DNA of 61,575 bases from Paraburkholderia sp. CNPSo 3274. GTDB taxonomy: Bacteria; Pseudomonadota; Gammaproteobacteria; Burkholderiales; Burkholderiaceae. The position numbers were made by a program, and so were the translations under genes. Below, one piece after another: positions 8,748 to 16,731 of the stretch. The notes under the pieces were generated by a model that was not told where the DNA came from, did not search any database, and was given only the letters and a program-made list of their open reading frames with translations. The stretch is taken from positions 1 to 61,575 of the forward strand of contig NZ_JAMBPR010000054.1 of assembly GCF_024206475.1 (NCBI RefSeq), in the 5' to 3' direction. The stretch's first letter is position 1; the number at the start of each line of letters is the position of its first letter.

Positions 8748-9899
8748 ATGACCGAGAAGTCCACTCTTCCAACCAGCGCAAACGTTGCCGACAGCACCGG
8801 GCCGGACGTCGGCCTCGACGCCGGTCTCGACCTCAGCGGCGCCGACGACGCTTCGCTCGCCGTCGCGCTGGATGCCGTGCGCAGCGCGCTGGAGCAACCG
8901 CTGCCCGCCGCCGACACGCCGATGATGGTGCTGCTGGTGGACGACCAGGCGATCGTGGCGGAGGCCGTGCGCCGGGCGCTCGCAAGCGAACGCGAGATCG
9001 ACTTCCACTATTGCGCGCATCCCGACCAGGCCGTGCGCACCGCCGAGGAAGTGCGCCCGACCGTGATCCTGCAGGACCTCGTGATGCCGGGCACCGACGG
9101 CCTCACGCTCGTGCGCGCGTACCGCGCGAACGAGGCGACGCGCGACGTGCCGATCATCGTGCTCTCCACCAAGGAAGAACCCGCCATCAAGAGCGCGGCG
9201 TTCGCCTCGGGGGCCAACGATTACCTCGTCAAGCTGCCGGACAGCCTCGAGCTTATCGCGCGCGTCAAATATCATTCGCGATCCTACGTAAACATGCTTC
9301 AGCGCGACGAGGCATATCGCGCGCTGCGCCGCTCGCAGCAGGAACTGCTCCGCGCGAACCTCGAACTGCGCCGCCTCACGCATTCGGATGGCCTGACTGG
9401 CCTCTCGAACCGGCGCTATCTGGACGAGTTCCTGAGCGCCGAATGGAAACGGGCGGAGCGCGAGCGCACCGAAGTGTCGCTGCTGATGATCGACGTGGAC
9501 TACTTCAAGCCCTATAACGACACCTACGGCCACGTGGCAGGCGACAACGTGTTGCGCTCGGTGGCGACGACGATCCGCCGCGAGATACGTCAGCCGCGCG
9601 ACCTCGTGGCGCGTTTCGGCGGCGAAGAGTTCGCCGTGGTGCTGCCAGGCACGGGCAGCGCGGGCGCGCGGCTGCTCGCCGAGAAAATGCGCCGCGACGT
9701 GGCGGGGCTCGCGTTGCCGCACGTGGGCTCCGCCGTGAGTGAGCACCTCACGATCAGCATTGGCGTGGCGACGCTCACGCCCGCGCCGGGGCTCGCGGAA
9801 ACGGCGCTGATCGAGGAAGCCGACGCCGCGCTTTACCGCGCGAAGCGCGACGGGCGTAATCGCGTGGCGTTTTTCACGCAGGTGTCAGGGCGGGCATAA
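8748..9899 (+). CDS. wspR: Diguanylate cyclase response regulator WspR
   Basis: This 383-residue protein is the output of the Wsp pathway. When phosphorylated by WspE it makes c-di-GMP from two GTP. After an unusually long, low-complexity N-terminal tail of about 60 residues there is a receiver domain with phosphoacceptor D110 ('ILQDLVMPGTDG'), a coiled-coil linker at about 185-205, and a GGDEF domain with active-site GGEEF at residues 291-295. The position of the usual RxxD product-inhibition site reads Q282-P-R-D285, so the first arginine of the motif is lost or displaced by one residue. The gene starts 31 nt after wspF and ends 12 nt from the convergent secreted-protein gene, with only a tiny hairpin between them. 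Confidence 0.94.
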   Translation: MTEKSTLPTSANVADSTGPDVGLDAGLDLSGADDASLAVALDAVRSALEQPLPAADTPMMVLLVDDQAIVAEAVRRALASEREIDFHYCAHPDQAVRTAEEVRPTVILQDLVMPGTDGLTLVRAYRANEATRDVPIIVLSTKEEPAIKSAAFASGANDYLVKLPDSLELIARVKYHSRSYVNMLQRDEAYRALRRSQQELLRANLELRRLTHSDGLTGLSNRRYLDEFLSAEWKRAERERTEVSLLMIDVDYFKPYNDTYGHVAGDNVLRSVATTIRREIRQPRDLVARFGGEEFAVVLPGTGSAGARLLAEKMRRDVAGLALPHVGSAVSEHLTISIGVATLTPAPGLAETALIEEADAALYRAKRDGRNRVAFFTQVSGRA

Positions 9900-9911
9900 A
9901 GGCGAAGCGCC

Positions 9912-12116
9912 TCAACCCGGCGTCCAGTCGTACATCAGGATTTTGGCGCGCGCGTCGTCCTCGACGAGCACCACGTAATCGCCGTTGTCGCGCTGCGCGG
10001 CGCTCATGCCCATATAGATGTCCACCCATCCGCTCGTGTTGCCCACGTCCGCACCGGGCGTCATCGAGCCGACGATCTGGCCGCTACGCGCGTCGTACAC
10101 GTCGATCTTCTGCGTGTATAGCTCCGCGATGAATACATAGTTGCCGGCCACCGCGATCCCCACCGTCGTCACCTGGGGGCTGCTGCTCGTGCTCCAGGGC
10201 AACGACGCCTGCCACGTGAGCGTGGGCGAAGCGCTCGACCAGTTGTCATAACGCACGAGCACGGGTCCGGCTTCCTTCCAGTGCGACGCATCCCACGGAA
10301 TGTTCGCGGTGAAGCCGGTGATGTACATCGTGTCGGTTTCGGCGACGTAGACGATCCGCGCGATGCGGTTGAACGGCGCAGGCATCGGGAACATCTTCGA
10401 CGATGCATAGGTGTACTGGGGATTGCCGTGCGCGTCGAGCCCTTGCATCGGCATCTCGCGAATACCCGATAGAGGCGTGGCGAGCCACACGTTGCCGGGT
10501 GTGTCCACCCACCAGTAGCCGTCGCCGACAGTCGCGCCCGTCGAGGGGTTCGAGGTGATCTCGCTGGCGTCCACGTGGCCGTCGCCGTTCGCGTCGCGCC
10601 ACATCCACTCGCCGTAGGTCGGTTGGCCGGCGGGCCAGTTGCCGGGCATCGGATTCTGGGCGAGCAGGCCAGAGGGAATCGCCACTTCGCCATCGGTCGC
10701 GGGCGAGAAGCGGTAGATGTTCAGGTAGTGCGCGTACTGGTCGAGCGTATAGAGGAACGGCTGGCCATTGAAGCGGCGCACCATGGGCGAGCCGCGCACG
10801 CCGCGCGTGGAGTGCAGCGCGGGATCGTCGGGATACGCGAAGCCGTTGAGCGTGAAGCCCGCATAGGTCCATTGCTTGCCGGGCGCCTGGCTGTAGTCGA
10901 GCGTGAAGCGCTTCGAGCCGGTGAAGACGTTCGCGGTGTTGGCGGGGTCGAAGGCGGCGGCATCGACGAAGGTCAGGCCATAGAGCCGCCAGCCCAGCGT
11001 GCGCGTGCCCAGCGCGTAACTTTCGAGCACCGCCCCCTGGCCGACGAGCGCGGTGCCGTACGGTCGCGGCCCCTGGCCGTTTTGCGCGACGTACAGGTTG
11101 CCCGCCTGGTCGTAGCCAATGCTGGTGATGCCGTTGAAGCGCCAGTCGCCGGGCGTGCCCTCCACGACGTGGAAGATGCCCTGGCGCGTGCCCAGTGTGC
11201 CCGCTGCCGTCATCTGGCCGCTGGACGTCCGTGCGTAGAGCAGAATCTGCTGCGAGGGGCCGTTGTCGGCAATCGAAAGCTGGCCAGAAGGCGCGAAGGC
11301 GAGGTCGGTGGGCACGGCGCCCGCGGGCAGAACGGGCGCATCGTTGAGCGCGGTGCCGTCCTTGCGGTAGTGACCGATGCTCGGGCCGTTCGCGTCCTGC
11401 ATACCCTGGATCACCCAGAGCGTACCGTTAGTGGCCAGCGCAATGCGGCCCGGCGTGGGCACGGTGAAAGAGCGCAGTTGACGCATGGTTTGGGCGTCGT
11501 AGACCACAATACGGTTGTCCGCGGTATCGGAAACGTACAACTCGGCGTCGGTGGCGGCGAGGCCGCGCACGGCGCCGTCGCTGCCGCTCGGCGCGGCGAG
11601 CACACGCAGGAAGCTGTTTTTCGTCGCGTTCGCGCTGTTGCCAATGCCGCTCGCGACGGGCGCGCCCTGCGCCACGTTCGAGCGCAGCCGGCGCGTCACG
11701 CCGAACCACGTCTGGTTGGCGGGCGGATAGTCCGCGCCCACGAGCCCATTGCTCTGGTTGCCGATCGACATCGCGGCATACACATAGGTGCTGTTCGCCG
11801 CGATGGCGTCGCCGCCCGCATTGCCCCAGCCGTGCGTGTTGCCGGCCACGGCGAGCTTGTCGCCGCCGCGGTAGACGCCTATTTCGCTGCCGCTTTCGTC
11901 CCAGGGCGCGTTCGCGTAGACGGTGCCGTCGGGCGCGACGGCAATGGCCTCTACGTCTTGCTGCATCCACTTGCCGTCGCCGAAACCGAAGCTGTTGCCG
12001 ATCCACGACGTGGTGTAGTTGAGCGTGCTTTGCGCAACGCAGGGTTGAATGGCGAGGCCTTGCAGCGCGAATGACAAGGCCATAAGGCGAGCAGCATTTT
12101 TCACTTGAATTCCCAT
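9912..12116 (-). CDS. Secreted beta-propeller-like protein of unknown function
   Basis: This is a 734-residue exported protein that I do not recognise as a named family. A signal peptide spans about residues 1-29 (cleavage after PCVAQ). The body has repeated blade-like stretches typical of NHL/SMP-30-type propellers ('VEAIAVAPDGTVYANAP', 'AATDAELYVSDTADNRIVVY', 'PTDLAFAPSGQLSIADNG', 'NGITSIGYDQAGNLYVAQNG'). One EF-hand/dockerin-like calcium loop, DANGDGHVDASE, lies at residues 508-519. It could be a periplasmic or surface scaffold or an uncharacterised lyase or hydrolase; no catalytic signature is visible. The ATG at 12116 is preferred over the in-frame TTG at 12119. It is transcribed toward wspR and away from the sigma/anti-sigma locus, sharing a 254-nt divergent promoter region with it. 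Confidence 0.75.
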   Translation of the reverse strand: MGIQVKNAARLMALSFALQGLAIQPCVAQSTLNYTTSWIGNSFGFGDGKWMQQDVEAIAVAPDGTVYANAPWDESGSEIGVYRGGDKLAVAGNTHGWGNAGGDAIAANSTYVYAAMSIGNQSNGLVGADYPPANQTWFGVTRRLRSNVAQGAPVASGIGNSANATKNSFLRVLAAPSGSDGAVRGLAATDAELYVSDTADNRIVVYDAQTMRQLRSFTVPTPGRIALATNGTLWVIQGMQDANGPSIGHYRKDGTALNDAPVLPAGAVPTDLAFAPSGQLSIADNGPSQQILLYARTSSGQMTAAGTLGTRQGIFHVVEGTPGDWRFNGITSIGYDQAGNLYVAQNGQGPRPYGTALVGQGAVLESYALGTRTLGWRLYGLTFVDAAAFDPANTANVFTGSKRFTLDYSQAPGKQWTYAGFTLNGFAYPDDPALHSTRGVRGSPMVRRFNGQPFLYTLDQYAHYLNIYRFSPATDGEVAIPSGLLAQNPMPGNWPAGQPTYGEWMWRDANGDGHVDASEITSNPSTGATVGDGYWWVDTPGNVWLATPLSGIREMPMQGLDAHGNPQYTYASSKMFPMPAPFNRIARIVYVAETDTMYITGFTANIPWDASHWKEAGPVLVRYDNWSSASPTLTWQASLPWSTSSSPQVTTVGIAVAGNYVFIAELYTQKIDVYDARSGQIVGSMTPGADVGNTSGWVDIYMGMSAAQRDNGDYVVLVEDDARAKILMYDWTPG

Positions 12117-12370
12117 CAATCACGAACCTGCCGCAGGGTGTGCGGCAGTTGGGCGTGATGCTCGCATGCGCATTTAAGGAAATAATTCAAATATTATTCA
12201 GTGCGGGTAATGTGGCGTTTTCTTATGCGGATGCGATGAATGGGCCGCCCGCATGGCGCAAAATCGCTCGATCCCCGCGCAAAACGGAAATTTCGCCGCC
12301 CGCAGGAATAATCCGCGCCTGCCGTGTGTTTGCCCCCGCATCGCCACCTATTCCGCATCGATCCACGACC
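12117..12370. promoter_or_regulatory. Divergent promoter region with 8-bp inverted repeat
   Basis: This 254-nt gap separates the starts of the secreted propeller gene and the first anti-sigma-like gene, so it must hold both promoters. At 12128-12148 there is a perfect inverted repeat (CTGCCGCA, 5-nt loop, TGCGGCAG) just upstream of the propeller start. It could be an operator or a leader hairpin. An AT-rich island lies at about 12176-12205. I cannot assign an ECF-type promoter with confidence. Confidence 0.4.
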
Positions 12371-13102
12371 ATGAAGTTTCGCGGGCCGCTCGACGAGCCG
12401 CCGGTTTCCGAAGCCGATATCCAGGCCTATAGCGACGGTACGCTCGCCGGCGCGCGGGCGGCGCACGTGCGGCACTACCTCGCGGGCAAGCCCGGTGAAT
12501 GGCATCGCATCCTGTTCTACCGGCGCCTGAACGCCCAGATCCGCGATGCATATCCGGCGCCGGCCGCGCAGACGGCGCAGTCGCGCACCGCCCCAGTTCG
12601 AAGCAGGCGGGTGTTGCGCTACGCTATCGCTATCGCGGCTGCCGTGGCGATGGCGGGCGCCGCATTGGCGTGGGTCGGTGTGACTGAACCGTCGCAGCAA
12701 GTGCTGAACAATGCCGCGGTCATGGCGCTGATGGAAGCCGAAAACGCGCAGCCAGAGGCGCTGGAAGCAGGCGCGGCGCGTGCGCCGTTCGATTTCGGCG
12801 CGGCGGGCCTGCGCTTTCTCGGCGGCGGCGAAGTGCGGGTTGGCCCGTTCGCGAGCGCGCTGCGCTATGTCTACGAGAACAGCCAGGGCGAGCGCGTGGT
12901 GCTGCTCGCGAGCCGCGCCTGGCTGGCCGGCGCGGCGCCCCAGTGGAGCGCACACCGCGCGGGTCCGCTGCGGCTCCTGATGTGGCGCGAGCGCGGCACG
13001 CGCTGGGTGCTCGCCGGCAACGCCCAGACGCGCGGCTTGATGCGCGCGGCGGACCTCGCGACGCTGGCCACGCCGCCGGCGCGGGAAGGCGAGGGATCGT
13101 GA
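12371..13102 (+). CDS. Anti-sigma-factor-like membrane protein (first paralogue)
   Basis: This 243-residue single-pass protein has a short cytoplasmic N-terminal helical segment ('SEADIQAYSDGTLAGARAAH'), a membrane helix at about residues 78-102, and a periplasmic C-terminal domain. N- and C-terminal halves both align by eye with the anti-sigma gene on the other side of the sigma factor: compare 'IHAYVDGTLSEARRADV', and the shared patterns 'GERVVLLAS'/'GERVTLCIS' and 'GPLRLLMW'/'GPVNVFYW'. It is therefore a diverged paralogue. No zinc motif (HxxxCxxC) is present. The ATG at 12371 is chosen because it opens the conserved anti-sigma segment; the open frame runs further upstream. It could inhibit the same sigma factor or tune the canonical anti-sigma factor. 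Confidence 0.75.
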   Translation: MKFRGPLDEPPVSEADIQAYSDGTLAGARAAHVRHYLAGKPGEWHRILFYRRLNAQIRDAYPAPAAQTAQSRTAPVRSRRVLRYAIAIAAAVAMAGAALAWVGVTEPSQQVLNNAAVMALMEAENAQPEALEAGAARAPFDFGAAGLRFLGGGEVRVGPFASALRYVYENSQGERVVLLASRAWLAGAAPQWSAHRAGPLRLLMWRERGTRWVLAGNAQTRGLMRAADLATLATPPAREGEGS

Positions 13103-13157
13103 ACCCGCCCGACGATGCAAACCGCGCAATGACCCTTGCAGCAATCCAGGATGAATC

Positions 13158-13676
13158 ATGGACATCCGTGACGAGCTGATAGAACACGTGCCGCGCCTGC
13201 GACGCTACGCGCGCGCGCTGATCAACAACCGTGAGCTTGCCGACGACCTCGTGCAGGACACGCTCGAGCGCGCAATCGCCCGCACGGAGTTGTTTCGTTC
13301 GGGCACCGACCTGCGCGCCTGGCTTTTCACGATCATGCACAACCTCTTCGTGAACCAGGTGCGCAAGTCGGCGGCACGCGGCGCGCACGTTTCCGTCGAC
13401 GACGATAGCGTGCCCGAAACCGATTACGCGGTGCCCCCCACGCAGACGGGCGCGCTCGAAGTGCGCGATCTGGACTTTGCGTTGCAGCGCCTGCCGGTGG
13501 AGCAGCGCGAGGTGGTGCTTTTGGTAGGGCTGGAGGAAATGAGCTACGCCGATGTCGCATTGGCGCTCGACATACCGATCGGCACGGTCATGTCGCGTCT
13601 GTCGAGGGGACGTGAGCGCTTGCGGGCGCTCATGGCCGGTTCCGTCCCGCGTGCGAATCTGAAGGTGGTGCGATGA
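13158..13676 (+). CDS. ECF-family RNA polymerase sigma factor
   Basis: This 172-residue alternative sigma factor has region 2 at about residues 8-75 ('LVQDTLERAIARTELFRSGT' and 'LRAWLFTIMHNLFVNQVRK') and region 4 at about 105-160 ('RLPVEQREVVLLVGLEEMSY', then the 'IPIGTVMSRLSRGRERLR' helix). There is no extra C-terminal domain. It starts 55 nt after the first anti-sigma-like gene, and its stop overlaps the second anti-sigma gene as ATGA, the usual arrangement for a sigma/anti-sigma pair. The stimulus is unknown. Autoregulation is likely for this family but no promoter was assigned. Confidence 0.92.
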   Translation: MDIRDELIEHVPRLRRYARALINNRELADDLVQDTLERAIARTELFRSGTDLRAWLFTIMHNLFVNQVRKSAARGAHVSVDDDSVPETDYAVPPTQTGALEVRDLDFALQRLPVEQREVVLLVGLEEMSYADVALALDIPIGTVMSRLSRGRERLRALMAGSVPRANLKVVR

Positions 13677-14518
13677 GCGAGCAACAAAATCCGGTCACGC
13701 AAGACGAGATCCACGCCTACGTGGACGGCACGCTTTCCGAGGCGCGCCGCGCCGATGTGGAGCGCGAGCTCGAGCGCAACCCCGAGCTTGCCGCGCGCGC
13801 GAGCGACTTCTTCGCGCTCAACAACCTGCTGCACGAGCGTTACGACCGCGTGCTCAACGAGCCGCTGCCCGCGCGCCTGCGCGTGGCCGCCTCTGAGCAC
13901 GGGCCGCAAACGGTGGGAAGCGCGCGCCCGGCCGCGAACTGGCCGCGCTTCGCGGGCCTGGCGGCGGCGCTGGTGCTGGGCGTCGGAATCGGGTGGGGCA
14001 TGCACTACGGCATGAGCGGCACGGGCGGCCCCGCAGGCGTGGCTGGCGGCGGCGAGCTGCGCGCGGTGAGCGTGGACAGCTCGATGCGCTTCGCGCAGCA
14101 GGCGGCGCTCGCGCATGTGGTCTACATGCCGACGGTGGCGCGGCCCGACACGATGAGCGACAGCCAGGAGCAGGACTTCGTGAAGTGGCTCGCCAACCGG
14201 CTCGGCACCAACGTGCGCGCGCCGATGCTCTCGAAGAGCGGCTTCGAGCTTTCGGGGGGGCGCTTGTTGCCCGCCGACGACGGCGGCGAAGTCGCACAAT
14301 TCATGTATCACAACGCGCGAGGCGAGCGCGTGACACTGTGTATCTCGCATCGCAAGACGAGCGCCAACACCACCGCGTTCAAGCTTTATCAGGATGGGCC
14401 AGTGAATGTGTTCTATTGGGTGGACGGCGACTTCGGCTATGCGCTTTCGGGCGGCATCGACCGCAAAGCCTTGCTGCAGCTTGCGCATGATGTTTATGCG
14501 CAGTTGACGCCGCGGTGA
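13673..14518 (+). CDS. Transmembrane anti-sigma factor (second paralogue)
   Basis: This 281-residue protein should hold the upstream ECF sigma factor at the membrane. The N-terminal sigma-binding domain ('DEIHAYVDGTLSEARRADVE', 'LERNPELAARASDFFALNNL') covers residues 8-65. A membrane helix lies at about residues 84-105 ('FAGLAAALVLGVGIGWGMHY'). The periplasmic domain of about 170 residues ends near 'FYWVDGDFGYALSGGIDRKA'. There is no zinc-binding cysteine/histidine set. The 4-nt overlap with the sigma gene supports translational coupling. It is a full-length relative of the gene at 12371-13102. A long hairpin lies just beyond its stop. Confidence 0.88.
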   Translation: MSEQQNPVTQDEIHAYVDGTLSEARRADVERELERNPELAARASDFFALNNLLHERYDRVLNEPLPARLRVAASEHGPQTVGSARPAANWPRFAGLAAALVLGVGIGWGMHYGMSGTGGPAGVAGGGELRAVSVDSSMRFAQQAALAHVVYMPTVARPDTMSDSQEQDFVKWLANRLGTNVRAPMLSKSGFELSGGRLLPADDGGEVAQFMYHNARGERVTLCISHRKTSANTTAFKLYQDGPVNVFYWVDGDFGYALSGGIDRKALLQLAHDVYAQLTPR

Positions 14519-14540
14519 GGGTTTGGGTTTTTTGGGGTTA

Positions 14541-14624
14541 TCCTGGATTTTTGGCCTTTCCTTGCTTTCGCGTCGGTATGCAGGCAGACCGACGCGAAAA
14601 CAAGGAAAGGCCAAAGCGCCAGGA
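14541..14624. terminator. Very long near-perfect hairpin between convergent genes
   Basis: Two 28-nt arms (14550-14577 and 14588-14615) are complementary except for one position, around a 10-nt loop. After a 3-nt symmetric mismatch the stem continues with TCCTGG (14541-14546) paired to CCAGGA (14619-14624). The structure sits between the ends of the anti-sigma gene (+) and the HtrA gene (-), so it probably terminates both transcripts. It is far longer than a normal intrinsic terminator and lacks a clear U-tract, so a dispersed palindromic repeat or small non-autonomous element is an alternative. Confidence 0.7.
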
Positions 14625-14640
14625 CCGCGCGCAGCGCCCA

Positions 14641-16416
14641 TCACCTGATCTTCACAGCAACAAAGCTGCGCGCATTATTCCGCTGAATCAGCAGCGACAT
14701 ACTCTTAGTAGCCTTCGCTTCGAGCGCGATAGCTTCCTCCTGCGACTCGATCAGCGTGTCGTCGAGCGACAGCACGACGTCGCCGGCCCGTACGCCCGCG
14801 CTCGCGGCGGGTCCGGTGGAGGCTTCCACCATCAGACCAAGCGGCAGCCCGGTCGAGCGTTTTTCCTCGGCGCTCAGCTCGTGCGCAATCAGACCGAGGC
14901 GGTCGGCGGCATGGCGCGGGGCCTGCGTTCTCGCGGCGGTGGGCTGTGCGCTCGTGTCCGTCATCACCGTTTTGACGGCGTGCACGTCAGACGATGGCGC
15001 CTTGCTTGCCGCATCCCCGACGGCGGGCGCGACTGGCGCGTCGGTCCTTTCTGCCGCCTGTGCGGCTGTCGCCCCTGCGGCTCCCGCTGCTCCCGCTGCT
15101 CCTGTTGCCGCCGCAGGCGCATCCGCCGCCTTCGCCTCGAATGCCGTGTTCGAGAAGCCAGCCACCGCGGGCTGGCGGTTGCGGATCACCTTGAGCGAGG
15201 CCGGCGTGGCGGGCGGTACGGCAGCGAGCACGGCGGCGAGCGTCGCGGCCCGGTCGACGGGTTTGCTGCCCACCTGCACGATCACGTCGCCGGTCCGGAT
15301 GCCCGCTTTGCCGATAGGCGAGGCGGGATCGACCGCGTCGACGAGCGCGCCGCCCGCGTGCGGCAAGCCGAGCGCCGCCGCGAGCCCGGGGCTCACGTCT
15401 TCGACTTGCATGCCGAAGGTGCGGATCGTGCCGCCATTGCCCGCGTTTGCCGCGTTCGCCGCATTGGCGCTGCCGGCGGGCGCCGCCTTGCGCTCCTGCA
15501 ACTGGGCGCGAAACTGGTTGGCGGCGTCGATCGGAATCGCGAAGGTCAGGCCTCCGTAGCGGCCGCCGTCCGCGTAAATCTGCACGTCAATGCCGATGAC
15601 CTCGCCCGCGCGATTGAAGATCGGGCCGCCGGAGTTGTCGGGGTTGACCGCCACGTCGGTCTGGAGGAACGGAAACGCCTGGCCGTCGGGCAGCGTGCGC
15701 GACGTCGCGCTGAGGATGCCCGTCGTCACGGTGTTCTGATAACTGTCCGGCGATCCGATCGACAGCACGGGCTCGCCGGCGTGCGCCTTCGCCGTCTCGG
15801 CGAGCTTCACGAACGGCAGGTCGTGGGCGTCGATCTGCAGCACGGCAACGTCGCTTTGCGGGTCGACGGCGACGACCTCCGCCTTGAATTCGCGCTTGTC
15901 CGTGAGCCGCACGGTCACCTGCTCGGCGTTGTCGACGACATGCGCCGTGGTCAGCACGACGCCATCGGGGCTGACGATGAATCCGGAGCCCGCGCCCGTC
16001 ATCACGCGCGGCCCGCTGGCTTCGGCGTCGGACGCCGGCTTCGGCGCGCGCTTGAAGAATGCGAAGAAAGGATCGTCGGCATCGATGGCCTCCTGCTCGG
16101 CCGGCGAGGTCGGGTCGTCGGCGCCGCGCGCGATCACGTGCACGACGGCAGGGCCGTAGCGCTCGGCGAGCGAGAAGAAGTCGGGTGCCGCCATGGCCGC
16201 CGGCGCGGATGCCTCGGCGGCGGTCTTCGGCGCGGCTGCTTTGTCGCTTGCCGCCTTGTCGTTAGCGGCCTTATCGACGGCGGCTTTGTTGGCGGGCGGC
16301 TTGGCGGCGGGCGGAGGCGGCGTTGCGGCGTTCGCCTCGTAACAGAAAGCGCTGGCAAGCGCGAGGGCAAGCGCCGCCGCAGGGCGCGAAGTGCGGGCGA
16401 AGATCAGGCGGAGCAC
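14641..16416 (-). CDS. Periplasmic HtrA/DegP-type serine protease homologue (S1C)
   Basis: This 591-residue exported protein has an N-terminal signal peptide, an Ala/Lys/Pro-rich spacer (residues 30-75), a trypsin-like domain and two PDZ domains (about 315-400 and 500-575) joined by a long Ala-rich linker. The triad is H159 ('LTTAHVVDN'), D189 ('DPQSDVAVL') and S262. The motif around the serine reads N-P-D260-N-S-G-G instead of the usual G-N-S-G-G, placing aspartate where the oxyanion-hole glycine normally sits. The GTG at 16416 is chosen because GGGAGG lies 6 nt upstream and the signal peptide then starts cleanly; an earlier ATG exists. It probably acts in envelope protein quality control, possibly with altered or reduced proteolysis. 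It converges on the sigma/anti-sigma operon. Confidence 0.88.
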   Translation of the reverse strand: MLRLIFARTSRPAAALALALASAFCYEANAATPPPPAAKPPANKAAVDKAANDKAASDKAAAPKTAAEASAPAAMAAPDFFSLAERYGPAVVHVIARGADDPTSPAEQEAIDADDPFFAFFKRAPKPASDAEASGPRVMTGAGSGFIVSPDGVVLTTAHVVDNAEQVTVRLTDKREFKAEVVAVDPQSDVAVLQIDAHDLPFVKLAETAKAHAGEPVLSIGSPDSYQNTVTTGILSATSRTLPDGQAFPFLQTDVAVNPDNSGGPIFNRAGEVIGIDVQIYADGGRYGGLTFAIPIDAANQFRAQLQERKAAPAGSANAANAANAGNGGTIRTFGMQVEDVSPGLAAALGLPHAGGALVDAVDPASPIGKAGIRTGDVIVQVGSKPVDRAATLAAVLAAVPPATPASLKVIRNRQPAVAGFSNTAFEAKAADAPAAATGAAGAAGAAGATAAQAAERTDAPVAPAVGDAASKAPSSDVHAVKTVMTDTSAQPTAARTQAPRHAADRLGLIAHELSAEEKRSTGLPLGLMVEASTGPAASAGVRAGDVVLSLDDTLIESQEEAIALEAKATKSMSLLIQRNNARSFVAVKIR

Positions 16417-16731
16417 AGCACACCTCCCAGTGGTCATCGTGCTGGCGGGCGGCACGCGAACGCGGATAGCAAACGAGTGCCGACGTCCATAGTGTAGTCA
16501 CGCCACAAGACAATTGGGGGGCAGGGTTTGTCCTGTAGCGCACGCAATTCTGCACGCAGGCGTCACGGTGCATGCCCGGCGCATGGAAGACGACGCGTTG
16601 CTGACGTTGCGGCTGGCCAGGACGCTGGGGGCGGGAGGGGCGGCGCCGAGAAAGCGCGTGAGACGCCCCGCTCGTTGCGAGCGGGGCGTTCGGCTGTAGC
16701 GCGGGCGGCTAGCGGGATCCGGCGATTGCTT
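16417..16731. other. Intergenic region between DUF4148 gene and htrA homologue
   Basis: This 315-nt stretch holds the Shine-Dalgarno and presumed promoter of the HtrA gene near 16423-16500, and a strong hairpin at 16664-16688 that probably ends the DUF4148 transcript. I see no credible gene in it. Confidence 0.5.
16664..16688 (-). terminator. Perfect 11-bp GC-rich hairpin terminator
   Basis: The arms CGCCCCGCTCG and CGAGCGGGGCG pair perfectly around a TTG loop. The site lies 44 nt beyond the stop of the minus-strand DUF4148 gene. No long U-tract follows on that strand, so termination efficiency is uncertain. Confidence 0.6.

Noticed and set aside
10575..12074. A 499-codon plus-strand frame opposite the secreted propeller gene
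   Set aside because: The product is low-complexity Arg/Val/Gly/Ala with no signal peptide or motif. The minus-strand reading has a signal peptide and blade repeats.
12128..12148. The 8-bp inverted repeat as a riboswitch
   Set aside because: It is one short hairpin without conserved riboswitch features; it is reported only as a possible operator or leader hairpin.
14641..16416. HtrA gene as a pseudogene because of the substituted glycine
   Set aside because: The reading frame, signal peptide, triad and PDZ domains are all intact; a single residue change does not show loss of function.
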